Source: Ruminococcus sp.
GTDB taxonomy: Bacteria; Bacillota; Clostridia; Oscillospirales; Ruminococcaceae
Assembly (NCBI GenBank): GCA_015066875.1
Contig: SVNM01000020.1
Coordinates: 1 to 35,208, forward strand
Direction of reading: 5' to 3'
DNA: 35,208 nt
A program made the position numbers and the translations under genes. The notes under the pieces are model-generated. The model was not told where the DNA came from, did no database searches, and saw only the letters and a program-made list of their open reading frames with translations. Of the stretch, positions 23,042 through 30,558 are shown piece by piece; within the stretch, counting starts at the first letter, position 1; every line of letters starts with the position of its first letter.

Positions 23042-25306
23042 TCAGCCCTCTGCTACAGGCTCATCAGCCGGCGCATCTGTGGGAGCATCTGTAGGTGCGT
23101 CTGTGGGAGGCGCCGTAGGAGGCTCTGTAGGAGGCGGAGCTATTGTTGTTGTAGTTGTGATAACTGTTGTAGTTGTTGTCACATTTGTTGTAGTTGTTGT
23201 GGTTGTAGTAGTTGTAAGAATTCCGCCTACAGCCTGGAATGCACCGTCAATGTTCTCGCTGAGAACTCTTATACCGTTTGTTGCGAAGTTGAACGAGTAC
23301 TCGCCAAGTGTTGCACTATAGCCTGTATTCATATTTGTAAGAACAGCCTTTACAAGCACCTTTTCTCCTGCACCCTTGATATTTGTGGTTACATCTGACA
23401 TTACAATCGGGTTTATCATAGGAGTAGAAATTGAAGCTGTTGTTCCATCATCGTTTGTGATAAGGAAGTCGATTACAAATCTTCCGCTTGCATCAACAGG
23501 GAAAGGAATTGTGAAGGGCATTTCACCCTCAGGAAGAATTCCGTCGCTGACATAAAGAATAATCTCTGTGCCCTGTTCAACGATCACCTTAGGCTCAATG
23601 CTCTGCTTAACAACCTGTCCCTCGGGCTCATAAGCGTGTGTAGTCTCGATAACAGGAATAAGTCCGTCATACTCAGCCATAGTCTTAGCGTCCTCAACAA
23701 GCTGACCTACATAATCCTCAACAGCGATCTGTCCAAGATCCATACCCATACTTACGTAGAGTATTACTGTAGAGCCCTTGTCAACTTCAACGCCCTCTTC
23801 CGGCTCGGTCTTTATGACATTTCCCTCTTCAACCTCCTGGCTGGAAGAGTTCTTGATCTCGCACTTAAGACCTATTTCGGTAAGCGTTGATTGTGCAAGC
23901 TCAGCGTTCATATTGGCAAGTCCTGTAGGAATCTTGACTGTTTCAAGTCCCTTACTGATAACAACCTTTACGATATCGCCCTTCTTGAATTCTGTTCCGG
24001 GCTCAACGCTCTGCTCGATGATACAACCGCTTTCCTTTTCGTTGTATTCATATCCGTTTTCCTGGATATTGATATTGTTTCCGTATTTATTGACAGCGTC
24101 GTTGTAGTCCATACCAACGAGATCGGGCATAATAAAGTCACCGCGCTTGCTGTCGTCCTTGAACATATTGCTTACAAGTGAAGCCACGAAGATAACAGCT
24201 ACGATAATTACAACAACGATTGCTGCTGTAAGTACGGGAACTACAAGTGATGAACGCTGTTCCTCTTCCTCATCATCATCTTCATCGTCGTCTGAGTAAT
24301 CGTCATAATTATAGTCAGACTGGTCACTGCTGTAGTCTACATTGTACTCAGAACTTTCCTGTGAATCCTCATCATATCCTGTTTCAGGCTGATTTTCGTC
24401 AACGATTGCTCCGAAGAACTTTGTGTTATCGTCTGTTTCTGATTCTTCCTGTTCCTTATAATAACCGAATACGACATCGGGATCATTCTTGAATGTCTCG
24501 ATATCAGCGATCATATCAGTTGTTGACTGATATCTGTCTGCCGGATCCTTTTCCATAGCTCTGAGAACGATTTCCTCAAGACCGGCGGGAATTTCAGAAT
24601 TGATTGCCTTGGGACGCTCTGGAATATCGTGCATATGCATCACTGCAATTGACACGGGATTATCGCTGTCAAAAGGCTTTTTACCTGTAAGCATCTCATA
24701 CATCATTGCGCCTACAGAGTAAATATCGCTCTTTTCGTCAGTTACATCGCCCTTTGCCTGTTCAGGACTGATATAATGCACGCTTCCGATAGCCTGATCT
24801 GTAGCTGTTTTACCCTCTTCACGTGCAAACTTTGCAATACCGAAGTCCATCACCTTGATTGTTCCGTCTGTGAACATCATAATATTCTGAGGCTTGATGT
24901 CACGGTGAACAATTCCCTTATCGTGAGCGTGCTGAAGAGCTCTTAAAATCTGGATTACGAAATGAACCGTATCCTTCCAGGTAAGAACCTTCTCCTCTTC
25001 GATATATTCTTTAAGAGTGATACCGTCGATATACTCCATTACAATATACTGAATTTTCTCAGAAAATCCAACATCGTAAATTCTTACGATATTAGGGTGT
25101 GAAAGAACGGCAATTGCCTTTGATTCATTTCTGAAGCGTCTCAGGAACTCCTCATTCTCGGCAAATTCCTTTTTAAGTATCTTTACTGCAACAGGCTTAT
25201 TGTCAATAACGTCAACACCCTTATAAACGTCTGCCATTCCGCCTACGCCTATGAGCTCGGTTATTTCATATCTGCCATCAAACTTTTTTCCGATATTCTT
25301 ATCCAT
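23042..25306 (-). CDS. prkC: PASTA-domain Ser/Thr protein kinase with Thr/Pro-rich extracellular tail
   Basis: Membrane Hanks-type kinase that senses cell-wall fragments and phosphorylates cytoplasmic targets in growth and germination. 754 residues. Kinase domain about 10-275: Gly-rich loop, ATP-binding Lys42, HRDIKPQN with catalytic Asp136, DFG at 154-156, a Thr-rich activation loop and SPEQAKG. An acidic juxtamembrane stretch (about 285-350, many Asp/Glu/Tyr), one transmembrane helix (355-378), and three PASTA repeats (about 390-453, 454-521, 522-589) follow. Next come a beta-rich domain (590-695) that I do not recognise, and a tail of Thr runs (698-722) and APTD/PPT repeats (724-747). Such a Thr tail resembles cellulosomal linkers and is not seen in the usual 650-residue PrkC. 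RBS AGGGGG precedes the ATG. Confidence 0.96.
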   Translation of the reverse strand: MDKNIGKKFDGRYEITELIGVGGMADVYKGVDVIDNKPVAVKILKKEFAENEEFLRRFRNESKAIAVLSHPNIVRIYDVGFSEKIQYIVMEYIDGITLKEYIEEEKVLTWKDTVHFVIQILRALQHAHDKGIVHRDIKPQNIMMFTDGTIKVMDFGIAKFAREEGKTATDQAIGSVHYISPEQAKGDVTDEKSDIYSVGAMMYEMLTGKKPFDSDNPVSIAVMHMHDIPERPKAINSEIPAGLEEIVLRAMEKDPADRYQSTTDMIADIETFKNDPDVVFGYYKEQEESETDDNTKFFGAIVDENQPETGYDEDSQESSEYNVDYSSDQSDYNYDDYSDDDEDDDEEEEQRSSLVVPVLTAAIVVVIIVAVIFVASLVSNMFKDDSKRGDFIMPDLVGMDYNDAVNKYGNNINIQENGYEYNEKESGCIIEQSVEPGTEFKKGDIVKVVISKGLETVKIPTGLANMNAELAQSTLTEIGLKCEIKNSSSQEVEEGNVIKTEPEEGVEVDKGSTVILYVSMGMDLGQIAVEDYVGQLVEDAKTMAEYDGLIPVIETTHAYEPEGQVVKQSIEPKVIVEQGTEIILYVSDGILPEGEMPFTIPFPVDASGRFVIDFLITNDDGTTASISTPMINPIVMSDVTTNIKGAGEKVLVKAVLTNMNTGYSATLGEYSFNFATNGIRVLSENIDGAFQAVGGILTTTTTTTTTTNVTTTTTVITTTTTIAPPPTEPPTAPPTDAPTDAPTDAPADEPVAEG
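23063..23215 (-). repeat. Thr-run and APTD repeat coding region at the end of prkC
   Basis: Reading on the minus strand it encodes runs of 10, 5 and 5 Thr separated by NV and VI, then IAPPPTEPPTAPPTDAP and further DAPTDAPTDAP units. The DNA is made of short triplet repeats (ACA/ACT and the GCWCCWACNGAY-like unit). Length variation by slippage would stay in frame. Confidence 0.8.
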
Positions 25307-25321
25307 TATTTACCCCCTGTA

Positions 25322-26047
25322 TTAATCAGAAACTACCGCTACGGTAATATTATCCCTTCCGCCCTTGCTCAGTCCGAGCTTTATAAGCTCATCTGCAACA
25401 TCGTCGAAAGGTGCTTTGGTAATTACTTCATATATTTCATCGTCACTGCAGTATCCCGACAGTCCGTCAGAACAAAGCAGAAGACTGATTTTATCTTCAT
25501 AATCAAGAATAAATGTATCGGGAGTAACTGTTTTTTCAACTCCCACAGCTCTTACAAGCATATGCTTCTGAGGGTGAGTTTCAATCTCTTCCTCTGAAAT
25601 TTTACCCTGTTCATAAAGCAGAAAAGCCACGTTATGATCAGTTGTAATTCTATGAAGCCCGTTATCGGCTATCAGATAGGCACGGCTGTCTCCCACATTT
25701 ACGATAAATGCGGTTTTGCTGTTTACAAATGCAGCAACGCAGGTTGTACCCATTCCGAAATTTTTGAAATCAAATCTTGCTTTTGTGTATATTACGGAAT
25801 TAGCTGCAGATATTGACGATGCAAGAAGCTTTCTTATTTCATCATCGCTGAGACTTTCGCTGTAGCCTGCGGAAAACCTCTGAAAGAACTCTTCGATAGC
25901 AATGGCACTTGCTTCTTTGCCGGCACGCTCACCGCCCATTCCGTCACAAACAACTGCAAGCAGGTTGTGTCCGAAATACTCACATCTTACAGCGTCCTGA
26001 TTTTCCTCTCGTCTCAGTCCTATATCAGTAGCCTGTCTGTATCTCAA
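25322..26047 (-). CDS. prpC: PP2C-type protein phosphatase
   Basis: Metal-dependent Ser/Thr phosphatase that reverses PrkC phosphorylation. 241 residues. It has the PP2C motifs: GLRREENQDAV (Asp18), CDGMGGERAGKEASAIA (metal Asp35), VNVGDSRAYLI, LLCSDGLSGYC and GGRDNITVAVVSD at the end. The gene overlaps rlmN by 4 nt (ATGA) and precedes prkC by 15 nt, so phosphatase and kinase are made together. Confidence 0.97.
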   Translation of the reverse strand: MRYRQATDIGLRREENQDAVRCEYFGHNLLAVVCDGMGGERAGKEASAIAIEEFFQRFSAGYSESLSDDEIRKLLASSISAANSVIYTKARFDFKNFGMGTTCVAAFVNSKTAFIVNVGDSRAYLIADNGLHRITTDHNVAFLLYEQGKISEEEIETHPQKHMLVRAVGVEKTVTPDTFILDYEDKISLLLCSDGLSGYCSDDEIYEVITKAPFDDVADELIKLGLSKGGRDNITVAVVSD

Positions 26048-27111
26048 TTATCTGCACCTCCGTTCAAATCATTATTTTTATACTTAAGACCTGCGTCACG
26101 CCTGAGCTGACCACAGGCTGCCTCGATATCGCTTCCCAGTGTTCTTCTCACTGTTGCGTTTATTCCGCGCTTTTTCAGCTGATTTGCAAAGTTTTCCACT
26201 CCGCGTCGCGCTGTACTGTAATTACGCTCCTTCACCTTATTAACAGGTATGAGATTAACGTGACAGTTAATTCCTCTCAGCAAAGCTGATAGTCTGTCTG
26301 CATCGGCATCTGACGAATTCACTCCGTCAATTACAGCGTATTCAAAGGTTATACGTCTGCCTGTTTTATCGATATAATCTCTGCAGGCTTTTATAAGTAG
26401 CGGTATATTATATGTTCTGTTTACGGGCATTATTTCACTTCTTCTGTCGTTATCGGCACTATGAAGCGAAACAGAAAGAGTAAGTCCCAGCCTGAGTTCT
26501 GAAAGCTCATAGATCTTAGGCACGATCCCACAGGTTGAAAGGGAAACGTGTCTGAGGCTCAGGTTATTACCGTCCTTATGAGACAGAAGCTCTAAAAATC
26601 TGATAACGTTACTGTAATTATCAAGAGGCTCGCCTATTCCCATAAGCACAACGCCTGAAACTCTCACTCCGGCATTTTTCTCGGTTTCATAAATCTGCAT
26701 AAGAATTTCCGAAGGCTCAAGATTTCTCACAAAGCCTGCGATTGCCGAAGCACAGAAGCGACAGCCCATTTTACAGCCTACCTGAGTAGACACGCAGATA
26801 CTATGCCCGTAGTTATACTCCATCAGCACAGTTTCCACGAAATTGCCGTCAGAAAGCCTATAAAGATATTTTACAGTATTATCTATAGAAGATTCAAGCT
26901 TTTTCTGAATAAATAGTCTATTTGCACAAAATTCCTCTTTAAGCTTACAGCGCAATTGGACAGATATATCAGTCATTTCGTCAAAATCAAATACTCTTCT
27001 TTCGTGAAGCCACTTGAATATCTGCTTTGCACGAAATTTCTTTTCACCTATCTCTGCAAGCTTTTCCTCAAGCTCTTCAAGATTAAGACTGAGAATATCA
27101 ATTTTTTCCAA
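26044..27111 (-). CDS. rlmN: 23S rRNA A2503 / tRNA A37 C2-methyltransferase
   Basis: Radical SAM enzyme that methylates C2 of A2503 in 23S rRNA and A37 in some tRNAs. 355 residues. The iron-sulfur cluster ligands are Cys113, Cys117 and Cys120 (CKMGCRFC); the methyl-carrier cysteine is Cys333 in IEAACGQLRR. Further motifs: VLMGIGEPLDNY and HVSLSTCGIVPKI. It begins 4 nt after rsmB and overlaps prpC by 4 nt. A Cfr-type resistance role is unlikely, because RlmN is the housekeeping paralogue in this operon. Confidence 0.96.
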   Translation of the reverse strand: MEKIDILSLNLEELEEKLAEIGEKKFRAKQIFKWLHERRVFDFDEMTDISVQLRCKLKEEFCANRLFIQKKLESSIDNTVKYLYRLSDGNFVETVLMEYNYGHSICVSTQVGCKMGCRFCASAIAGFVRNLEPSEILMQIYETEKNAGVRVSGVVLMGIGEPLDNYSNVIRFLELLSHKDGNNLSLRHVSLSTCGIVPKIYELSELRLGLTLSVSLHSADNDRRSEIMPVNRTYNIPLLIKACRDYIDKTGRRITFEYAVIDGVNSSDADADRLSALLRGINCHVNLIPVNKVKERNYSTARRGVENFANQLKKRGINATVRRTLGSDIEAACGQLRRDAGLKYKNNDLNGGADN

Positions 27112-27115
27112 ATTA

Positions 27116-28426
27116 TCACCTTACTTTTCTGACTTTTGACACAAAAAATCCATCGCTTCCGAAATGCATTGGAAAAAGACTCGCCTTATATGTACCAAAG
27201 GGCTCGCCAAGCTCTTCAAGAAAGCCTACACCCTCAAGCTCGGGGTGATTTTCAAGCAATTTGTCTATTACCTCATCGTTTTCTTCTTTTCTTAAAGTAC
27301 AGGTGGAATACACAAGCTCTCCGCCGACTTCAAGGTAATTAAGAGCGTTTTCAAGTATTTTATACTGTATTTCCGGAAGATTATCAAAATCCGACTCTTC
27401 CTTATATTTTATTTCGGGCTTACGGCGGATTGCTCCCACACCAGAGCAAGGAACATCACAAAGAACCTTGCTGAATTTCGGAAGCTCAGGGTTGAACACC
27501 GACGCATCGCCTGTCATTGCTTTTATATTATCGAGCCCCAGTTTAACGGCTCCGTTTTTTATAAGCTTTACTCTGTTTTCGTGAAGGTCAAAAGCGTAAA
27601 TCTCGCCCTTGCCATTCATCATTTCAGCCATTGTAAAGGTTTTTCCGCCTGGAGCTGAGCACACATCAAGAACTCTGTCGTTTTCACAGGGATTCAATGC
27701 CATACAGCAAAGCTGTGAAGCTCTGTCCTGTACGTGAAAATATCCTTTTTCAAAAGCTTCAGTTGCAGTCGGGTCTCCGCCCTTCAGAAGATAACAGCAA
27801 GGGATTTTCTCGTCCTTTTCGGCTTTAAGCTCTCCTAAAGCATTAAAAAGCTCTTCCTCACTGCATCTCACAGTATTTCTTCTCAGTGTTATGGGAGGCT
27901 TTTCAACCGCATCTGAAAGCAGATCAGTCATTTTCTCAATCCCGTAATCTCCGCAAAGACTGTCTACAAGCCATATGGGAGCTGAATAAAGGATCGATGA
28001 GGAATTGAGAATATCCATAGGTACGGGAAAATTCTTTCCCTGACGTATAAAGTTACGAAGTATGGCATTTACAAGTCCGGAAGCACTTGCCTTTTTGAAC
28101 TTTTTTGTAAGCTCTACGCTTTCGTTTACAACAGCGTTATCTGGAATACTGTCTGCGTAAAGAAGCTGATAAACTCCGCATCTGAGAATATTCAGCACAT
28201 TCACATCAAGCTTATCTATGCCCTTCTGATAAAATCCGCCGATAATATGGTCAAGAGTGATCTTTCGTTCGATAACTCCGTAATAAATCAGCGTACAAAG
28301 CTTTTTATCCCTGTCGGAAAGATTCTCACGGCTTAGTCCGTGATTAAGCTGAATATTAGAAAAGCTTCCCTTTACAAAGGTTTTGTTCAGAAGCTCTACT
28401 GCAAGATATCTCGCACTTTTCATCAA
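27116..28426 (-). CDS. rsmB: 16S rRNA m5C967 methyltransferase
   Basis: SAM-dependent RsmB (Sun/Fmu), methylating C967 of 16S rRNA. 436 residues. An N-terminal NusB-like RNA-binding domain (about 1-130) precedes a Rossmann methyltransferase domain with DVCSAPGGKT (SAM binding). The catalytic Cys is in LCDVPCSGVGAIRRKPEI, the second conserved Cys in YSTCTLRKEEN. It overlaps the zinc peptidase gene by 4 nt (ATGA) and precedes rlmN by 4 nt. Confidence 0.96.
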   Translation of the reverse strand: MMKSARYLAVELLNKTFVKGSFSNIQLNHGLSRENLSDRDKKLCTLIYYGVIERKITLDHIIGGFYQKGIDKLDVNVLNILRCGVYQLLYADSIPDNAVVNESVELTKKFKKASASGLVNAILRNFIRQGKNFPVPMDILNSSSILYSAPIWLVDSLCGDYGIEKMTDLLSDAVEKPPITLRRNTVRCSEEELFNALGELKAEKDEKIPCCYLLKGGDPTATEAFEKGYFHVQDRASQLCCMALNPCENDRVLDVCSAPGGKTFTMAEMMNGKGEIYAFDLHENRVKLIKNGAVKLGLDNIKAMTGDASVFNPELPKFSKVLCDVPCSGVGAIRRKPEIKYKEESDFDNLPEIQYKILENALNYLEVGGELVYSTCTLRKEENDEVIDKLLENHPELEGVGFLEELGEPFGTYKASLFPMHFGSDGFFVSKVRKVR

Positions 28427-29091
28427 TTTCTTCTCCTTGACATCATAATAAGTCTGAGAAGCTGGATTAATGATGTTAAAAGTGCCGCTACATAGGTAAG
28501 CGCCGCTGCGGTAAGAACCTTTTTAGCCTTTGCGTTCTCATCGTCTTCGAGAATTGCCTCGTCTTCAAGAGTTTTCAGTGCTCTGTCACTTGCATTGAAT
28601 TCTACGGGAAGAGTTACAAGCTGGAATGCCACAACGCCAAGGAAAAGGAAAATTCCTATATTCATAAGAACTGTGTTGAAGCTGAAAATCAATCCCAAAA
28701 GTATCAGGATATACGATGCTTTAGAGCAGAAATTTGTCACGGGAACAAGTCTGCTTCTGATTACGATGGGAGTATACTCCTCTGCGTGCTGAACTGCGTG
28801 ACCACATTCGTGAGCTGCTACTCCGATAGCTGCAACGCTTGTTTTGCCGTAAACTGAATCTGAAAGTCTTACAACATTTGCTGTAGGATCATAGTGGTCG
28901 GTAAGATCACCGCTTATATGCTCGATCTGAACGTAGCTGAGTCCATTGCTGTCAAGGATTTTTCTTGCAACCTGATCAGCGGTCCAGCCTCTTGCGTTTT
29001 TACCCCTGCTGTATTTGCTGTATGTGCCTTTTACATTGGCAGAAGCAATCAGCGGTATAATCAATATCAGAAGCCATAATAACATATCCAT
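28423..29091 (-). CDS. YugP-type neutral zinc metallopeptidase, membrane-bound
   Basis: Membrane zinc metallopeptidase of the YugP family (Zn_peptidase_2), 222 residues. The zinc-binding HExxH is HECGH at 94-98, followed by AVQHAEEY. An N-terminal membrane segment (1-18) and two further transmembrane helices (about 120-165) flank it, with a C-terminal segment LTYVAALLTSLIQLLRLIM. Physiological substrates are not known. It follows fmt by 16 nt with an AGGAGG site, and overlaps rsmB by 4 nt. This gene is not part of the B. subtilis version of the operon, so its presence here is a lineage feature, and it may act in membrane protein or stress control. Confidence 0.9.
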   Translation of the reverse strand: MDMLLWLLILIIPLIASANVKGTYSKYSRGKNARGWTADQVARKILDSNGLSYVQIEHISGDLTDHYDPTANVVRLSDSVYGKTSVAAIGVAAHECGHAVQHAEEYTPIVIRSRLVPVTNFCSKASYILILLGLIFSFNTVLMNIGIFLFLGVVAFQLVTLPVEFNASDRALKTLEDEAILEDDENAKAKKVLTAAALTYVAALLTSLIQLLRLIMMSRRRN

Positions 29092-29107
29092 AGTAATTCC
29101 TCCTTAA

Positions 29108-30037
29108 TTATCCGAGAATTTCGCCCTTTTCAAGCTTTTTTCCTCTGAGAAAATCCTCTGTTTTCATTCTTTTGCTTCCCTCAAGCTGGATTTCGGTAAA
29201 CTTAAGAAGCTTTCCGTCTCCGCATTTTACTGTGAAATCTGAGGGATTTACAATTTCTCCGTTCTTGGCAGAGTCTGACTCGCCCGATACAATTTCCGAA
29301 CGGAAAATCTTGAGTCTCTTTCCGCCAAGCATTGTAAAGCCTGTTACGCCACGGATCGTATTGTGAAGCTCACCTGCACTTTTTGAAAAGTCAAGGGCGC
29401 TCATTTCCTTTCTTATCATAGGTGAATAGCTTGAAAGGCTATCGTCCTGTTTTTCCGGAGCAAGTGTTCCCTCTTCAAGAGCTGTAAGAGTCTTTAAAAG
29501 AACCTCTCCGCCCATTACAGAAAGGCGCTCATAAAGCTCGGCATAGGTTTCATTTTCACCGATTTCAGTCTCGCTTTTGATAAGCATATCCCCTGTATCG
29601 AGCCCCTCTGACATCTGCATAGAGGTTACTCCCGTTCTTGTTTCGCCGTTGAGGATACACCAGTTTATAGGTGCAGCTCCTCTGTACGCAGGAAGAAGCG
29701 AAGCGTGGATATTTATACAGCCGTATTTCGGAAGCTCAAGAACCTCCTTCGGAAGAATCTGTCCGTAGGCTGTTACAACTATAAGGTCAGGAGCAAGACT
29801 CTTTAAAGTCTCCATAGCCTCAACTGCGTCGTCTCCCTTTCTAAGCGAAAGTGGCTGATGCACCGTAAGACCGTACTCAAGAGCAGAAGCCTTTACAGGA
29901 GTAGGTATCATTTTATAGCCTCTTCCTTTTGGCTTATCCGGCTGAGTAAACACTGCTTCTACGCTGTGATCGCTCTCTGCAAGAGCTTTAAGGCAAGGAA
30001 CAGCAAAATCGGGGGTTCCCATAAATACTATTTTCAT
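29108..30037 (-). CDS. fmt: Methionyl-tRNA formyltransferase
   Basis: Formylates initiator Met-tRNA with 10-formyl-tetrahydrofolate, producing fMet for translation start. 309 residues (family about 310-320). Motifs: MKIVFMGTPDFAVP at the start, the tRNA-contacting loop TQPDKPKGRG, and the catalytic set Asn109, His111 and Asp147 in INIHASLLPAYRGAAPINW and MSEGLDTGD. The C-terminal OB-like tRNA domain (about 210-305) closes the protein. It follows def by 15 nt and precedes the zinc peptidase gene. The def-fmt pairing puts formylation and deformylation under one promoter. Confidence 0.97.
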   Translation of the reverse strand: MKIVFMGTPDFAVPCLKALAESDHSVEAVFTQPDKPKGRGYKMIPTPVKASALEYGLTVHQPLSLRKGDDAVEAMETLKSLAPDLIVVTAYGQILPKEVLELPKYGCINIHASLLPAYRGAAPINWCILNGETRTGVTSMQMSEGLDTGDMLIKSETEIGENETYAELYERLSVMGGEVLLKTLTALEEGTLAPEKQDDSLSSYSPMIRKEMSALDFSKSAGELHNTIRGVTGFTMLGGKRLKIFRSEIVSGESDSAKNGEIVNPSDFTVKCGDGKLLKFTEIQLEGSKRMKTEDFLRGKKLEKGEILG

Positions 30038-30052
30038 CAGATTATCCTCCGG

Positions 30053-30517
30053 TTATTCAATATCCTCAGGACGTACAAATTTCTCAACAATCTCAACAAA
30101 AACGTGTCCGTCAAGGTGATCGTTTTCGTGGCAGGTACACTGTGCACCAAGCTCAGTAAACTCACGCTCATACCACTCGCCGTTTCTGTCCTGTGCTCTG
30201 AGAGTCACCTTCATAGGACGTGTTACATATCCCCATCTGTCAGGACAGGAAAGACAGCCCTCAAGAACTCTCTGCTTGCCTTTTTTCTTTATTATCTCAG
30301 GATTTATAGCTTCTATCCTTTCATCGTCAAGATGCATTATGAAAAGTCTTCTGCAAAGACCGATCTGAGGTCCCGCAAGACCTACTCCCTGAGCCTTTTC
30401 AAGAGTCTCGTGCATATCATCAAGAGTCTGCGCAAGCTTTTCGTCGAATTTCTCAACAGGCTTGCAGACTGTATGAAGAATACTGTCTGAATCAGTAAGG
30501 ATCTTTCTTAATGCCAT
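30053..30517 (-). CDS. def: Peptide deformylase
   Basis: Removes the formyl group from nascent N-terminal fMet. 154 residues. The three signature motifs are complete: GVGLAGPQIG, EGCLSCP (metal Cys88), and HENDHLDG (His130, Glu131, His134), together holding iron. I chose the ATG at 30517 (MALRKILTDSD), 9 nt after AAAGGA, over an ATG six codons upstream whose codons include that ribosome site. It follows priA by 41 nt and precedes fmt by 15 nt. Confidence 0.96.
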   Translation of the reverse strand: MALRKILTDSDSILHTVCKPVEKFDEKLAQTLDDMHETLEKAQGVGLAGPQIGLCRRLFIMHLDDERIEAINPEIIKKKGKQRVLEGCLSCPDRWGYVTRPMKVTLRAQDRNGEWYEREFTELGAQCTCHENDHLDGHVFVEIVEKFVRPEDIE

Positions 30518-30558
30518 AGTATTATTTCCTTTCATCTGTAGATTATTTCTTATATGTG

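Noticed and set aside
23079..23321. Plus-strand Val/Gly-rich frames opposite the end of prkC
   Set aside because: Shadows of the Thr and Ala/Pro/Asp repeats of prkC; such tracts stay open on the other strand.
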